From contig NZ_JAPELY010000001.1 in NCBI RefSeq assembly GCF_026343295.1, positions 372,001 through 436,000 of the forward strand: 64,000 nt of DNA, given 5' to 3'. The first letter of the stretch is position 1; every line of letters begins with the position of its first letter. A model generated the notes under the pieces. That model ran no database searches. It had not been told where the DNA came from and saw only the letters and a list, made by a program, of their open reading frames with translations. This document shows, piece by piece, positions 9,501-16,579 of this stretch. This stretch comes from Streptomyces sp. NBC_00083. GTDB taxonomy: Bacteria > Actinomycetota > Actinomycetes > Streptomycetales > Streptomycetaceae. Position numbers and translations under genes: made by a program.

Positions 9501-10061
9501 GGGCACATCGCGGGGGTCGGCTTCGACCTGTACGTGCGGATGGTCGGCGAGGCCGTCGCCGACTACCGGGCGCAGATGGAGGGCGGCGAGCTGGAGGAGG
9601 CGCCGCTCGAAGTCAAGATCGAGCTGCCGGTCGACGCGCACGTACCGCACGACTACGCGCCGGGCGAGCGGCTGCGCCTCCAGGCCTACCGGGCGATCGC
9701 GTCGGCCAACTCCGAGCAGGACGTCAAGGCGGTGCGCGAGGAGCTCACCGACCGGTACGGCAAGCTGCCGGAGCCGGTCGAGAACCTGCTCCTGGTGGCG
9801 GGCCTGCGCATGCTGGCGCGGGCCTGCGGGGTCGGCGAGATCGTGCTCCAGGGCCCCAACATCCGCTTCGCGCCGGTGGAGTTGAGGGAGTCGCAGGAGC
9901 TGCGCCTCAAGCGGCTCCACCCGCGCACGATCATCAAGGCGCCGACCCGGCAGATCCTGGTGCCGCGCCCGACCGCGGGCAAGATCGGCGGCAAGCCGGT
10001 GGTGGGCCGGGAACTGCTCGCGTGGACCGGCGAGTTCCTCACCACGATCCTGGGGTCGTGA
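6528..10061 (+). CDS. mfd: Transcription-repair coupling factor Mfd, 1177 aa
   Basis: ATP-dependent translocase that removes RNA polymerase stalled at DNA lesions and recruits UvrA. Domains in order: UvrB-like N-terminal modules (1-~330), the RNA-polymerase-interacting CarD-like domain (~495-595, VGDYIVHEQHGVGRY), and the superfamily 2 translocase core with Walker A GDVGYGKTE (~655), DEEQ box (~758) and RGRVGR motif. The TRG segment NLLGGEQSGHIAGVGFDLY is at ~980, followed by the C-terminal TRCF domain that contacts UvrA. The length is normal for the family. I chose ATG 6528, about nine bases after a GGGACGG purine stretch; the in-frame ATG at 6519 sits too close to it. An upstream in-frame extension through the repeats is not credible. 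Confidence 0.97.
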   Translation: MSLHGLLDAVVRDPALADAVKAATDGHRMHIDLVGPPAARPFAIAGLARDAGRTVLAVTATGREAEDLAAALRAMLPADEVVEYPSWETLPHERLSPRSDTVGRRLAVLRRLVHPSKDDPAAGPVSVVVAPIRSVLQPQVKGLGDLVPVSLRTGQSADLGEIVEGLAAAAYARVELVEKRGEFAVRGGILDVFPPTEEHPLRVEFWGDDVEEIRYFKVADQRSLEVAEHGLWAPPCRELLLTDDVRTRAAALAEAHPELGELLGKIAEGIAVEGMESLAPVLVDEMELLIDVLPKGAMAVVCDPERVRTRAADLVATSQEFLQASWAASAGGGEAPIDVDAASLWGIADVRERARELGMMWWSVSPFAADAADLDDETLKLGMHAPETYRGDTQRALADTKQWLADGWRTVYVTAGHGPASRTVEVLGGEGIAARLDPELDALTPSVVQVTCGAIDYGFIDPALKLAVLTETDLTGQRSVTKDLGRMPARRRKTIDPLTLEVGDYIVHEQHGVGRYIEMVQRTVQNATREYLLVEYAPAKRGQPGDRLYIPTDQLEQVTKYVGGEAPTLHRLGGADWTKTKARAKKAVKEIAADLIRLYSARMAAPGHAFGSDTPWQRELEDAFPYAETPDQLSTIAEVKEDMEKTVPMDRLICGDVGYGKTEIAVRAAFKAVQDGKQVAVLVPTTLLVQQHFGTFTERYAQFPVNVRALSRFQTDTEAKATLEGLKDGSVDLVIGTHRLFSSETKFKDLGLVIVDEEQRFGVEHKEQLKKLRANVDVLTMSATPIPRTLEMAVTGIREMSTITTPPEERHPVLTFVGPYEEKQIGAAVRRELLREGQVFYIHNRVESIDRAAARLREIVPEARIQTAHGQMGETQLEQVVVDFWEKKFDVLVSTTIVESGIDISNANTLIVERGDNFGLSQLHQLRGRVGRGRDRGYAYFLYPPEKPLTETAHERLATIAQHTEMGAGMYVAMKDLEIRGAGNLLGGEQSGHIAGVGFDLYVRMVGEAVADYRAQMEGGELEEAPLEVKIELPVDAHVPHDYAPGERLRLQAYRAIASANSEQDVKAVREELTDRYGKLPEPVENLLLVAGLRMLARACGVGEIVLQGPNIRFAPVELRESQELRLKRLHPRTIIKAPTRQILVPRPTAGKIGGKPVVGRELLAWTGEFLTTILGS

Positions 10062-10082
10062 GACAGCTGGGGTGAACGGGTT

Positions 10083-10119
10083 ACGAGGGGCGGTCCGCGC
10101 GGTGCGGGCCGTCCCTCGT
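10083..10119 (+). terminator. Hairpin after mfd
   Basis: Inverted repeat ACGAGGG...CCCTCGT with a nearly complementary GC-rich interior and a five-base loop, 22 bp after the mfd stop. There is no long T-run, as is usual for Streptomyces terminators. Confidence 0.6.
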
Positions 10120-10210
10120 CCGTGTCCGGGGCCGTTGACCGGCGTCCGTCCGGGTAGGAGTACCTAGGATTGCGAGGTTCCGCCAACTGCTGCCAGGATG
10201 GCCTGCTTTG

Positions 10211-10888
10211 ATGCGTATCTACCGAATTGCCCTGCCCGCGACCGCCCTCGCGGCCTCCCTCGTCGTCACCGGCTGCGGGCCCGGCACCACCGCGAAGAGC
10301 GGCGCCCCCGGTGCCAAGGGCGCCGCCGGATCCGCGCTCGCCGCGGTCGACTCGCTCACCGTGAAGGGGCGGGCGCCCAAGACCGGGTACAGCCGGGACC
10401 AGTTCGGCAAGGGCTGGAGCGACACCGACCACAACGGCTGCGAGACCCGCGAGGACATACTGAAGCGGGACCTGACGGACGTGAAGTTCAAGGACAAGTG
10501 CGACGTCTCGTCCGGCACGCTCGCGCACGACCCGTACACGGGGGAGTCCATCACCTTCAAGCGCGGCGCCAGCAAGATCGACATCGACCATGTGGTGGCC
10601 CTGTCGGACGCCTGGCAGAAGGGCGCCCAGCAGTGGGACAAGCAGAAGCGGACGGAGTTCGCCAACGATCCGCTCAATCTGATCGCCGTCGACGCGAGCG
10701 CCAACCGCCGCAAGAGCGACGGTGACGCGGCGACCTGGCTGCCGCCGTACAAGGCGTACCGCTGTACGTACGTGGCGGACCAGGTGGCGGTGAAGAAGAA
10801 GTACGGGGTGTGGCTGACCGACGCCGAGAAGACCGCGATGAAGTCGGTCCTCGACGGGTGCCCCGACCAGAAGCTTCCGGCGGGCTGA
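10211..10888 (+). CDS. Secreted lipoprotein with HNH/DUF1524-type nuclease domain, 225 aa
   Basis: Predicted extracellular lipid-anchored nuclease-like protein. The N-terminus (MRIYRIALPATALAASLVV) ends in lipobox V-T-G-C. The conserved GmrSD C-terminal/DUF1524 features follow: DHNGCETREDIL, then IDIDHVVALSDAW, carrying the DH of the HNH core, then DPLNLIAVDASANRRKSDGD with the second His position occupied by N-R-R-K-S-D. The family is common and secreted in actinobacteria, with nutrient (DNA) scavenging proposed. The start is ATG 10211; a TTG directly before it is in frame but unnecessary. Catalytic competence is not proven by sequence. Confidence 0.88.
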   Translation: MRIYRIALPATALAASLVVTGCGPGTTAKSGAPGAKGAAGSALAAVDSLTVKGRAPKTGYSRDQFGKGWSDTDHNGCETREDILKRDLTDVKFKDKCDVSSGTLAHDPYTGESITFKRGASKIDIDHVVALSDAWQKGAQQWDKQKRTEFANDPLNLIAVDASANRRKSDGDAATWLPPYKAYRCTYVADQVAVKKKYGVWLTDAEKTAMKSVLDGCPDQKLPAG

Positions 10889-10894
10889 GCGTCG

Positions 10895-11602
10895 TCAGCC
10901 CGCGGCGATCTGGGACTTCGGCGGGGCGACCGCGTGGACCGGCCGGCCGAAGTCCGAGAATTCGAGGGTTCCGGGCTCGTCGCCGCCCACCGTGACCATC
11001 TTCAGGAGGTAGTGCGTGCCGGTGGTCGCCACGTCGAGCGTGTAGACCGAGCCGCTGTCCTTCTCCGTGAGCACCATCGCGGGGACCCCGCCCACCGTGA
11101 TGATCGGCCCCTTCTCGGCCGCGTTGTCCTCGCCCTGGTCCGCGAGGAAGGTCTTCACGTCGCACATGGGGGCCAGGTCCTTGCCCTGACCGGTCGTGGT
11201 GTCGCTCTTGATCCACTTGTGTGTGCCCGTGGGCCGCAGATAGGCGGTCTTTCCGACCTTGATCATGGCGACGGCGTCCTTGCCCGCCCCGATGGTTCCG
11301 GTGCAGTCGCCCTTGGAGTTCATGGTCAGGTCGACCTTGGTGGGGCCGTCCTTGGCGTCGGTGACGTTCGCCTTGAGGCGCAGCGAGGGGGCCATGCGGT
11401 CCGCCTTCATCGCGTCGGTGAATATCTGGCCCCCGCTGCGGCCCCCGAAGGGGTCCTTCTTCGCGGCCGGGGTCGCCGCGGCCGGCGTCTTCGCGGCGGG
11501 CGAGTCCTTCGCGGTGCTGGAGCCGGAGCTCGAACAGGCCGTCAGGGCCGTGGTGGCACAGACGAAGAGCGCGGTGGTGGTGACGATCGTGCGGCGGCGC
11601 AT
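10895..11602 (-). CDS. Secreted lipoprotein, LppX/LprG-like candidate, 235 aa
   Basis: A signal peptide with lipobox L-T-A-C (Cys ~23) is followed by an Ala/Lys/Pro linker. A ~170-residue domain then shows the pattern of LolA/LppX-type lipid-binding lipoproteins in actinobacteria: S-L-R-L-K-A-N-V-T-D, KVDLTMNSKGDCTGTI, then repeated beta-strand-like segments such as YLRPTGTHKWIKSD. It ends six bases from the convergent HNH gene. The start ATG has AGGGGGAG upstream. Family assignment is by resemblance only; lipid binding is inference. Confidence 0.8.
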   Translation of the reverse strand: MRRRTIVTTTALFVCATTALTACSSSGSSTAKDSPAAKTPAAATPAAKKDPFGGRSGGQIFTDAMKADRMAPSLRLKANVTDAKDGPTKVDLTMNSKGDCTGTIGAGKDAVAMIKVGKTAYLRPTGTHKWIKSDTTTGQGKDLAPMCDVKTFLADQGEDNAAEKGPIITVGGVPAMVLTEKDSGSVYTLDVATTGTHYLLKMVTVGGDEPGTLEFSDFGRPVHAVAPPKSQIAAG

Positions 11603-11810
11603 GGTGTGAACTCCCCCTGGGGGCGTGGTGGTGCGAGGTGGTGGTGGGGCCGGGCGGGACGGCAGGTGCGGTGGCCCGCGGCACATCAGAGCAGAGAGTT
11701 GTGAACCGGGTCAACACCAGTACATTGATCGTTATGGTTCACGGCGTGTATGGAGTGCTTCCGCGGTATTCGGTAGGCTCTGCGCACAACGCCACGAGGG
11801 GAGCGGCCAA

Positions 11811-13925
11811 GTGCCGGAGCACGCAGCAGAGGTGACCGCGGCCACCATCGCCCGGCTCGCGGGGGTCGGCCGGGCGGCGGTCAGTAACTGGCGGCGCCGG
11901 CACGCCGACTTCCCCAAGCCGGTCGGCGGCACCGACACCAGCCCCTCCTTCGCGCTCCACGAGGTCGAGCAATGGCTGCGTGAGCAGGGAAAACTCGTCG
12001 AAGTCCCGCTGCGTGAACGGATCTGGCAACAGCTGTCGGGCCACCCCGCGGGCGCCGTCACCGCGCTCGTGCACAGCGGCTGCGTGCTGCTTCTGCTGCG
12101 TCACCGGCCCGGCTGCTGGGTCGAGTTGGGGCCGCTGTCCGACGCGCGCCTCGCCCGTCGGCTGCCGCACCTCCTCGACGAGGTGCTGGACGAGCGGTTC
12201 GGCCGGGACGGCGCACGACGCCGCGTCCCCGGTGTTCACGGCCGCACTGTGAACACCCCCGGCGCCGCCGACCTCACCCCCTCGGTGCCGCTGCTGCGCG
12301 GGGTCGCCGAACTCGCCGCCGAGACCGGCCATCAGGACGCCTTCGAGTTCCTCCTCGGCCGCCACCTCGACGCCAACCCCCGCCAGTACACGCTCACCCC
12401 GCAGGGCCCCGCCGAGCTGATGGCCGCGCTCGCCGGCCCCGCCGCGACCGTCCTCGACCCGGCCTGCGGCACCGGCACCCTGCTCGGCGCGCTGCCCGGG
12501 GCCGACGCCCTGCACGGCCAGGACGCCGACCCCGACCTCGCCGCCCTCACCGGACTCCGGCTCGCCCTCACCGGCCCCGCCGGCATCCGTACCGCGGCCG
12601 CCGACTCGCTGCGCGCGGACGCCTTCCCCGAGCTGACCGCCGACGCCGTGCTGTGCCACCCGCCGTTCAACGAGCGGGCCTGGGGCCACGACGAACTCGC
12701 CTACGACCCGCGCTGGGAGTACGGCCTCCCGGCCCGCACCGAGTCCGAACTCGCCTGGGTGCAGCACGCGTTGGCCCGACTGCGCGAAGGCGGCACCGCC
12801 GTCCTCCTCATGCCGCCCGCCGCCGCCTCACGCCGGTCGGGCCGCCGCATCCGCGCCGACCTGCTGCGGCGCGGCGCCCTGCGCGCCGTCGTCGCGCTGC
12901 CGCCCGGGGCCGCGCCCCCGTACGGCATCCCGCTGCACCTGTGGGTGCTGCGCAGGCCCGGCGCCACCACCCGGCCCGCCGCCGAACTCCTCCTCGTCGA
13001 CACCGCGGGCGTCGAGGGCGCCGCCGTCGACGGCGGCCGCGACCGGCTGCCCTGGCCCGCCCTGCGCTCCGCGGTGCTCGACGCGTGGACCGCGTTCGAC
13101 CGCGCCGGCACCGTCACCGAGCAGCCCGGCGTCAGCCGGTCCGTGCCGGTCATCGAACTCCTCGACGAGGACGTGGACCTGGCCCCCGCCCGCCATCTGC
13201 CACCGCCCGCGGCCGAAGGCGGCACCGCCGCGCTCGACGCCGTACGCGAACGGCTCGACGCCACCCTGAGCCGCGCCGCGGACCTGACCCCGGCACCCGC
13301 GGCCCCCGCCCCCGGCGCCCGCTGGCCCCTCACCACCGTCGGCGAACTCGCCCGCGCGGGCGCGCTGCTGCTGCGGCCGGGCGGCGCCGGAACCGCGGGG
13401 GACGGCGCCCCGCTCCCCGTCCTCACCGAGCACGACGTGCTGGCCGGCACCGCCCCCTCGGGCGTCCTGCCCGAAGGACCCGCCGAGGAGCCGGTGCTCA
13501 CCCGGGCCGGCGACGTCGTGGTGCCGGTGCTGGGCGGCGGCGCGATCGCCCGGGTCGTGGACGCCGCCCACGCGGGCGCCGCGCTCGGCCGCAACCTCCA
13601 GCTCCTGCGGCCCGAACCCGCCGCCCTCGACCCGTGGTTCCTCGCCGGGTTCCTGCGCGGCACCGCCAACAACCGCCAGGCCAGCAGCCACGCCACCACC
13701 GCCACCCGGCTCGACGTACGCCGGCTCCAGCTGCCCCGGCTGCCCCTGGCCGAGCAGCGGTGCTACGGCGAGCGGTTCCGCGCGCTCGCCGCGTTCGAGG
13801 ACGCGCTGCGGCTCGCGGGGCGGCTCGGCGACCAGCTCGTGCGCGGGCTGCACGACGGGCTGACGGACGGCACGTTCGACCCGGCGGCCGAACCGGCGCG
13901 GAAGGCGCGGCCCGCCCGCTCCTGA
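11811..13925 (+). CDS. N6-adenine DNA methylase-like protein with HTH and specificity-like domain, 704 aa
   Basis: HsdM-type Rossmann methyltransferase in a large single-chain form. The N-terminal ~60 residues form a winged-HTH-like domain (TIARLAGVGRAAVSNWRRR). SAM motif I is intact (VLDPACGTGTLLGAL, ~residue 218). The catalytic motif IV, normally [N/D]-P-P-[Y/F], reads C-H-P-P-F-N-E (~282). The C-terminal third resembles a type I specificity half-domain (GARWPLTTVGELARAG... DVVVPVLGGGAIARVVD... RRLQLPRLPLAEQ). No restriction subunit is nearby. The GTG start is preceded by GAGGGGA; GTG at 11832 is an alternative. It may be an orphan methylase or a catalytically dead DNA-binding protein. Confidence 0.85.
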   Translation: MPEHAAEVTAATIARLAGVGRAAVSNWRRRHADFPKPVGGTDTSPSFALHEVEQWLREQGKLVEVPLRERIWQQLSGHPAGAVTALVHSGCVLLLLRHRPGCWVELGPLSDARLARRLPHLLDEVLDERFGRDGARRRVPGVHGRTVNTPGAADLTPSVPLLRGVAELAAETGHQDAFEFLLGRHLDANPRQYTLTPQGPAELMAALAGPAATVLDPACGTGTLLGALPGADALHGQDADPDLAALTGLRLALTGPAGIRTAAADSLRADAFPELTADAVLCHPPFNERAWGHDELAYDPRWEYGLPARTESELAWVQHALARLREGGTAVLLMPPAAASRRSGRRIRADLLRRGALRAVVALPPGAAPPYGIPLHLWVLRRPGATTRPAAELLLVDTAGVEGAAVDGGRDRLPWPALRSAVLDAWTAFDRAGTVTEQPGVSRSVPVIELLDEDVDLAPARHLPPPAAEGGTAALDAVRERLDATLSRAADLTPAPAAPAPGARWPLTTVGELARAGALLLRPGGAGTAGDGAPLPVLTEHDVLAGTAPSGVLPEGPAEEPVLTRAGDVVVPVLGGGAIARVVDAAHAGAALGRNLQLLRPEPAALDPWFLAGFLRGTANNRQASSHATTATRLDVRRLQLPRLPLAEQRCYGERFRALAAFEDALRLAGRLGDQLVRGLHDGLTDGTFDPAAEPARKARPARS

Positions 13926-14068
13926 TGACGGTTGGATACCGGCCCGGGGATCGCCGGGGCCGGTGTCAGTGACGGTGTATACGCTCATGACACCGGTCGC
14001 GGCACGGCACGGCCCGCCACCCGTCCCGACCCGGTCCGAACCGATCCGTCCCAGTGTCAGGAGCAGCG

Positions 14069-14686
14069 ATGCACGGCCCCGGCTATGGACCGCCGCAGCC
14101 CCGCCCCACGGGGGCGGTGCCGATGGCGCTCCGCGTGCTGTTCGCGGTGGTACCGCTGGCCAGTTGCGGACTGCTGTCGTGGACGGCGCTGCTGCGGCTC
14201 GCGATCGTGACGCGGCGCCGGGCGCACTGGGCGCTGTTCTGGAGCCAACTGACGCTGTACGTCGTCTTCTTCGCCTTCGTCGTGGCATCGGGCGACGACG
14301 AGAACGACTGGAAGTCGAACTTCGGCATGATCGGCCTGCTCTCGCTCGCCACCGTCACCACGGCCTACTTCCTGTACGCGGACATCCGGCACGGCGCGCG
14401 TCCGGCGCCCGCGACCGGCACCTACGGCCCGCCCGTCGGATACGCGCCGCCGCACATACCCCGCGCCACGGCCCCGCAGTTCGGTCCCTACGCCAACCCC
14501 TACGCCGAGACCCCCGTGCCGGGCGCGTCCCCGGCGCCCGCTCCGATGCCCGCCGCCCCGGCACCGGGCGCCCCCGTGCCGCCACAGCTACGCACGCCTG
14601 CCGCGCCCAGGATCGACCAGGTCAGGGCCGAGCTCGACGAACTGTCGCAGTACCTGCGCAAGGGGACCGAGGGCGAGGCCCGGTGA
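14069..14686 (+). CDS. Small membrane protein with proline-rich cytoplasmic tail, 205 aa
   Basis: It has three hydrophobic segments (about residues 12-35, 50-70 and 85-105), then a Pro/Ala/Tyr-rich linker and a short helical C-terminus (IDQVRAELDELSQYL). I do not recognise a family. The stop overlaps the GTG start of the Ser/Thr kinase by four bases (GTGA), so the two are probably co-expressed and the protein may be a partner or substrate of the kinase. I chose ATG 14069 because AGGAG lies five bases upstream; the in-frame GTG at 14054 lacks a good site. Confidence 0.85.
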   Translation: MHGPGYGPPQPRPTGAVPMALRVLFAVVPLASCGLLSWTALLRLAIVTRRRAHWALFWSQLTLYVVFFAFVVASGDDENDWKSNFGMIGLLSLATVTTAYFLYADIRHGARPAPATGTYGPPVGYAPPHIPRATAPQFGPYANPYAETPVPGASPAPAPMPAAPAPGAPVPPQLRTPAAPRIDQVRAELDELSQYLRKGTEGEAR

Positions 14687-16248
14687 CCGTGGGGCGGGTC
14701 GTCGCCGGACGGTACGAGCTGGCGGCGCTGCTCGGCCAGGGCGGCATGGGCCAGGTGTGGACGGCGTACGACCGCCGCCTCGACCGCCGGGTCGCGGTGA
14801 AGCTGCTGCGCCCCGACCGGGTAGCCGGATCGGGCCGGGCCGACGAGGCGGAGGAGCTGCGGCGCCGCTTCGTGCGCGAATGCCGGGTGACCGCGCAGGT
14901 CGACCACCCCGGGCTCGTCACCGTGCACGACGCGGGCAGCGACGGCGACGACCTGTACCTCGTCATGCAGCACGTCGCGGGCTCCGACCTCGCCGACCAC
15001 CTCGCCGAGCACGGGCCCTACCCCTGGCCGTGGGCGGTGGCCGTCGCGGCCCAGCTGTGCGCGGTGCTCTCCGCCGTGCACGCGGTGCCGATCGTCCACC
15101 GGGACCTCAAGCCGCGCAACGTGATGGTGAAACCGGACGGCACCCTGACCGTCCTCGACCTGGGCGTCGCCTCCGTCCTCGACTCCGACACCACGCGCCT
15201 GACGCATACCGGCTCACCCATCGGCTCGCCCGCCTACATGGCGCCCGAGCAGGCGATGGGCGGCGCGGTCGGCCCGTACACCGACCTGTACGCGCTCGGG
15301 GTGCTCCTGCACGAACTGCTCAGCGGCGACGTCCCGTTCGCGGGGTCCACCGTCCTCGGCGTGCTGCACCGCCATCTGTACGAGGCGCCCGTCGCGGTCC
15401 GCGGGCTGCGGCCCGAGGTGCCCGAGCCCCTCGAAGCGCTCGTCCTGCGGCTGCTCGCCAAGGACCCGCAGGGCAGGCCGAGTTGTGCGCAGGAGGTGTA
15501 CGAGGCGCTGGCGCCGCTCCTGCCGCTGCGGGGCGGGCCGGGCCCGACGGCCTCCCGCCCGCCGGGGCCGCTCGACCCGACCCGCCCCTTCCTGCGCCCG
15601 CACGCGCCCTGGCCGGACCGCGTCGCCACCCCCGCGCCCGGCCCGCTCCCCGTGGCGCCGCCCGTGCCGACGGCGCCGCCGAGGCCCGATGTGGCGGGCG
15701 CGGTCGACGAGGTCAAGCGGCTGCTCGGCGAGGGACGCATCACCCAGGCCGTCGACATCCTCGGCTCGATCCTGCCCGCCGCGGCGGCCGAACACGGCGA
15801 ACGGTCGCCGGTGGTACGGATCCTGCGCAAGCAGTACGCGGCGACGCTGATGGACGACGGGCAGTACCGGCGCGCCCTGCCCGAGCTGCGCCGGCTCGCC
15901 GCGGACCGCGCGGCGGAGGCGGGCCCCGCCGACCCGCAGGCCCTCGACTTCCGCCACGACGTGGCGCAGTGCCTCGAACAACTCGGGGAGACGGCGGGGG
16001 CACTGGCGGAGTACCGGGCGGTGCTGCCCGGCTTCGAGGCGCTGTACGCGGCGTCCGACCCGTCCCGCCCGTTCGCCGTGCGGCACCGGATCGGAGACCT
16101 GCTCCTCGCGGTGGGGGAGCATGCGGCGGGGCATCAGCAGCTCCAGGGGCTGCTGTGGGACGTGGAGCGGGTGTACGGGGCCCAGCACCCCTATCCGGCG
16201 GAGCTCCGCCGCGCCCTGAGCCGCCAACGCGAGGTCCGCGGGGCGTAG
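14683..16248 (+). CDS. Eukaryotic-type Ser/Thr protein kinase with TPR-like C-terminus, 521 aa
   Basis: Hanks-type kinase domain at residues ~10-280: glycine loop GQGGMGQV, catalytic Lys ~40 (VAVKLL), HRDLKPRN loop (~138), DLG in place of DFG (~157) and activation-loop end GSPAYMAPEQ. A Pro-rich linker (~290-345) leads to a helical C-terminal region with TPR-like repeats (residues ~345-520: SPVVRILRKQYAATLMDDGQ, ALDFRHDVAQCLEQLGETA). No membrane helix or PASTA domain is visible, so it is a soluble kinase, unlike PknB. Start GTG 14683 overlaps the upstream stop. Confidence 0.93.
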   Translation: MTVGRVVAGRYELAALLGQGGMGQVWTAYDRRLDRRVAVKLLRPDRVAGSGRADEAEELRRRFVRECRVTAQVDHPGLVTVHDAGSDGDDLYLVMQHVAGSDLADHLAEHGPYPWPWAVAVAAQLCAVLSAVHAVPIVHRDLKPRNVMVKPDGTLTVLDLGVASVLDSDTTRLTHTGSPIGSPAYMAPEQAMGGAVGPYTDLYALGVLLHELLSGDVPFAGSTVLGVLHRHLYEAPVAVRGLRPEVPEPLEALVLRLLAKDPQGRPSCAQEVYEALAPLLPLRGGPGPTASRPPGPLDPTRPFLRPHAPWPDRVATPAPGPLPVAPPVPTAPPRPDVAGAVDEVKRLLGEGRITQAVDILGSILPAAAAEHGERSPVVRILRKQYAATLMDDGQYRRALPELRRLAADRAAEAGPADPQALDFRHDVAQCLEQLGETAGALAEYRAVLPGFEALYAASDPSRPFAVRHRIGDLLLAVGEHAAGHQQLQGLLWDVERVYGAQHPYPAELRRALSRQREVRGA

Positions 16249-16579
16249 CGCCGCCTGCGTGTACCCGCGCCCTCATCTCGCGCAGTTCCCCGCGCCCCCG
16301 ACTACTCGATGCCAGCCCGCATGAGCCTCTTCAGCCTGTCCGGCGTTTGAGGACGAGCGCCTTTCGGGCGCGAACGGGGTCTGGGGCGGAGCCCCAGGGT
16401 TTTGGACCTCAGCCCGTTTCCCAGCCCCCGGAGGGTTTCGGGAAGGGGTGGGGTGGGGCATCCCCGGGGTCTGGGGCGGAGCCCCGGCAACCCTGCTTTC
16501 GGGTGCGGACCGTGCCCGCGTCTCGCGCAGTTCCCCGCGCCCCTGGCGGGGCTGAGCCTGGCGGCATGGGCAGTTGGGG
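16249..16579. repeat. Intergenic repeat block R2 (inverted orientation) between convergent genes
   Basis: The R-element in the reverse direction to R1. It runs CGCGCAGTTCCCCGCGCCC at ~16279, GTCCGGCGTTTGAGGACGAG at ~16339, the CTGGGGCGGAGCCCCAG hairpin at ~16380, the G-rich GGAAGGGGTGGGGTGGGG at ~16440, a second GGGGCGGAGCCCC hairpin at ~16472, and a second CGCGCAGTTCCCCGCGCCCC near 16534. It lies between two stops and could serve as a bidirectional terminator. Confidence 0.85.

Noticed and set aside
6228..9920. A 1230-codon open frame antisense to mfd
   Set aside because: Long antisense frames are expected at this GC content. Its composition is Arg/Gly/Asp/His-rich without domains, and mfd on the other strand is unmistakable.
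10135..10170. TTGACC...TAGGAT as promoter of the HNH lipoprotein gene
   Set aside because: The spacing is 24 bp, too long for a vegetative promoter.
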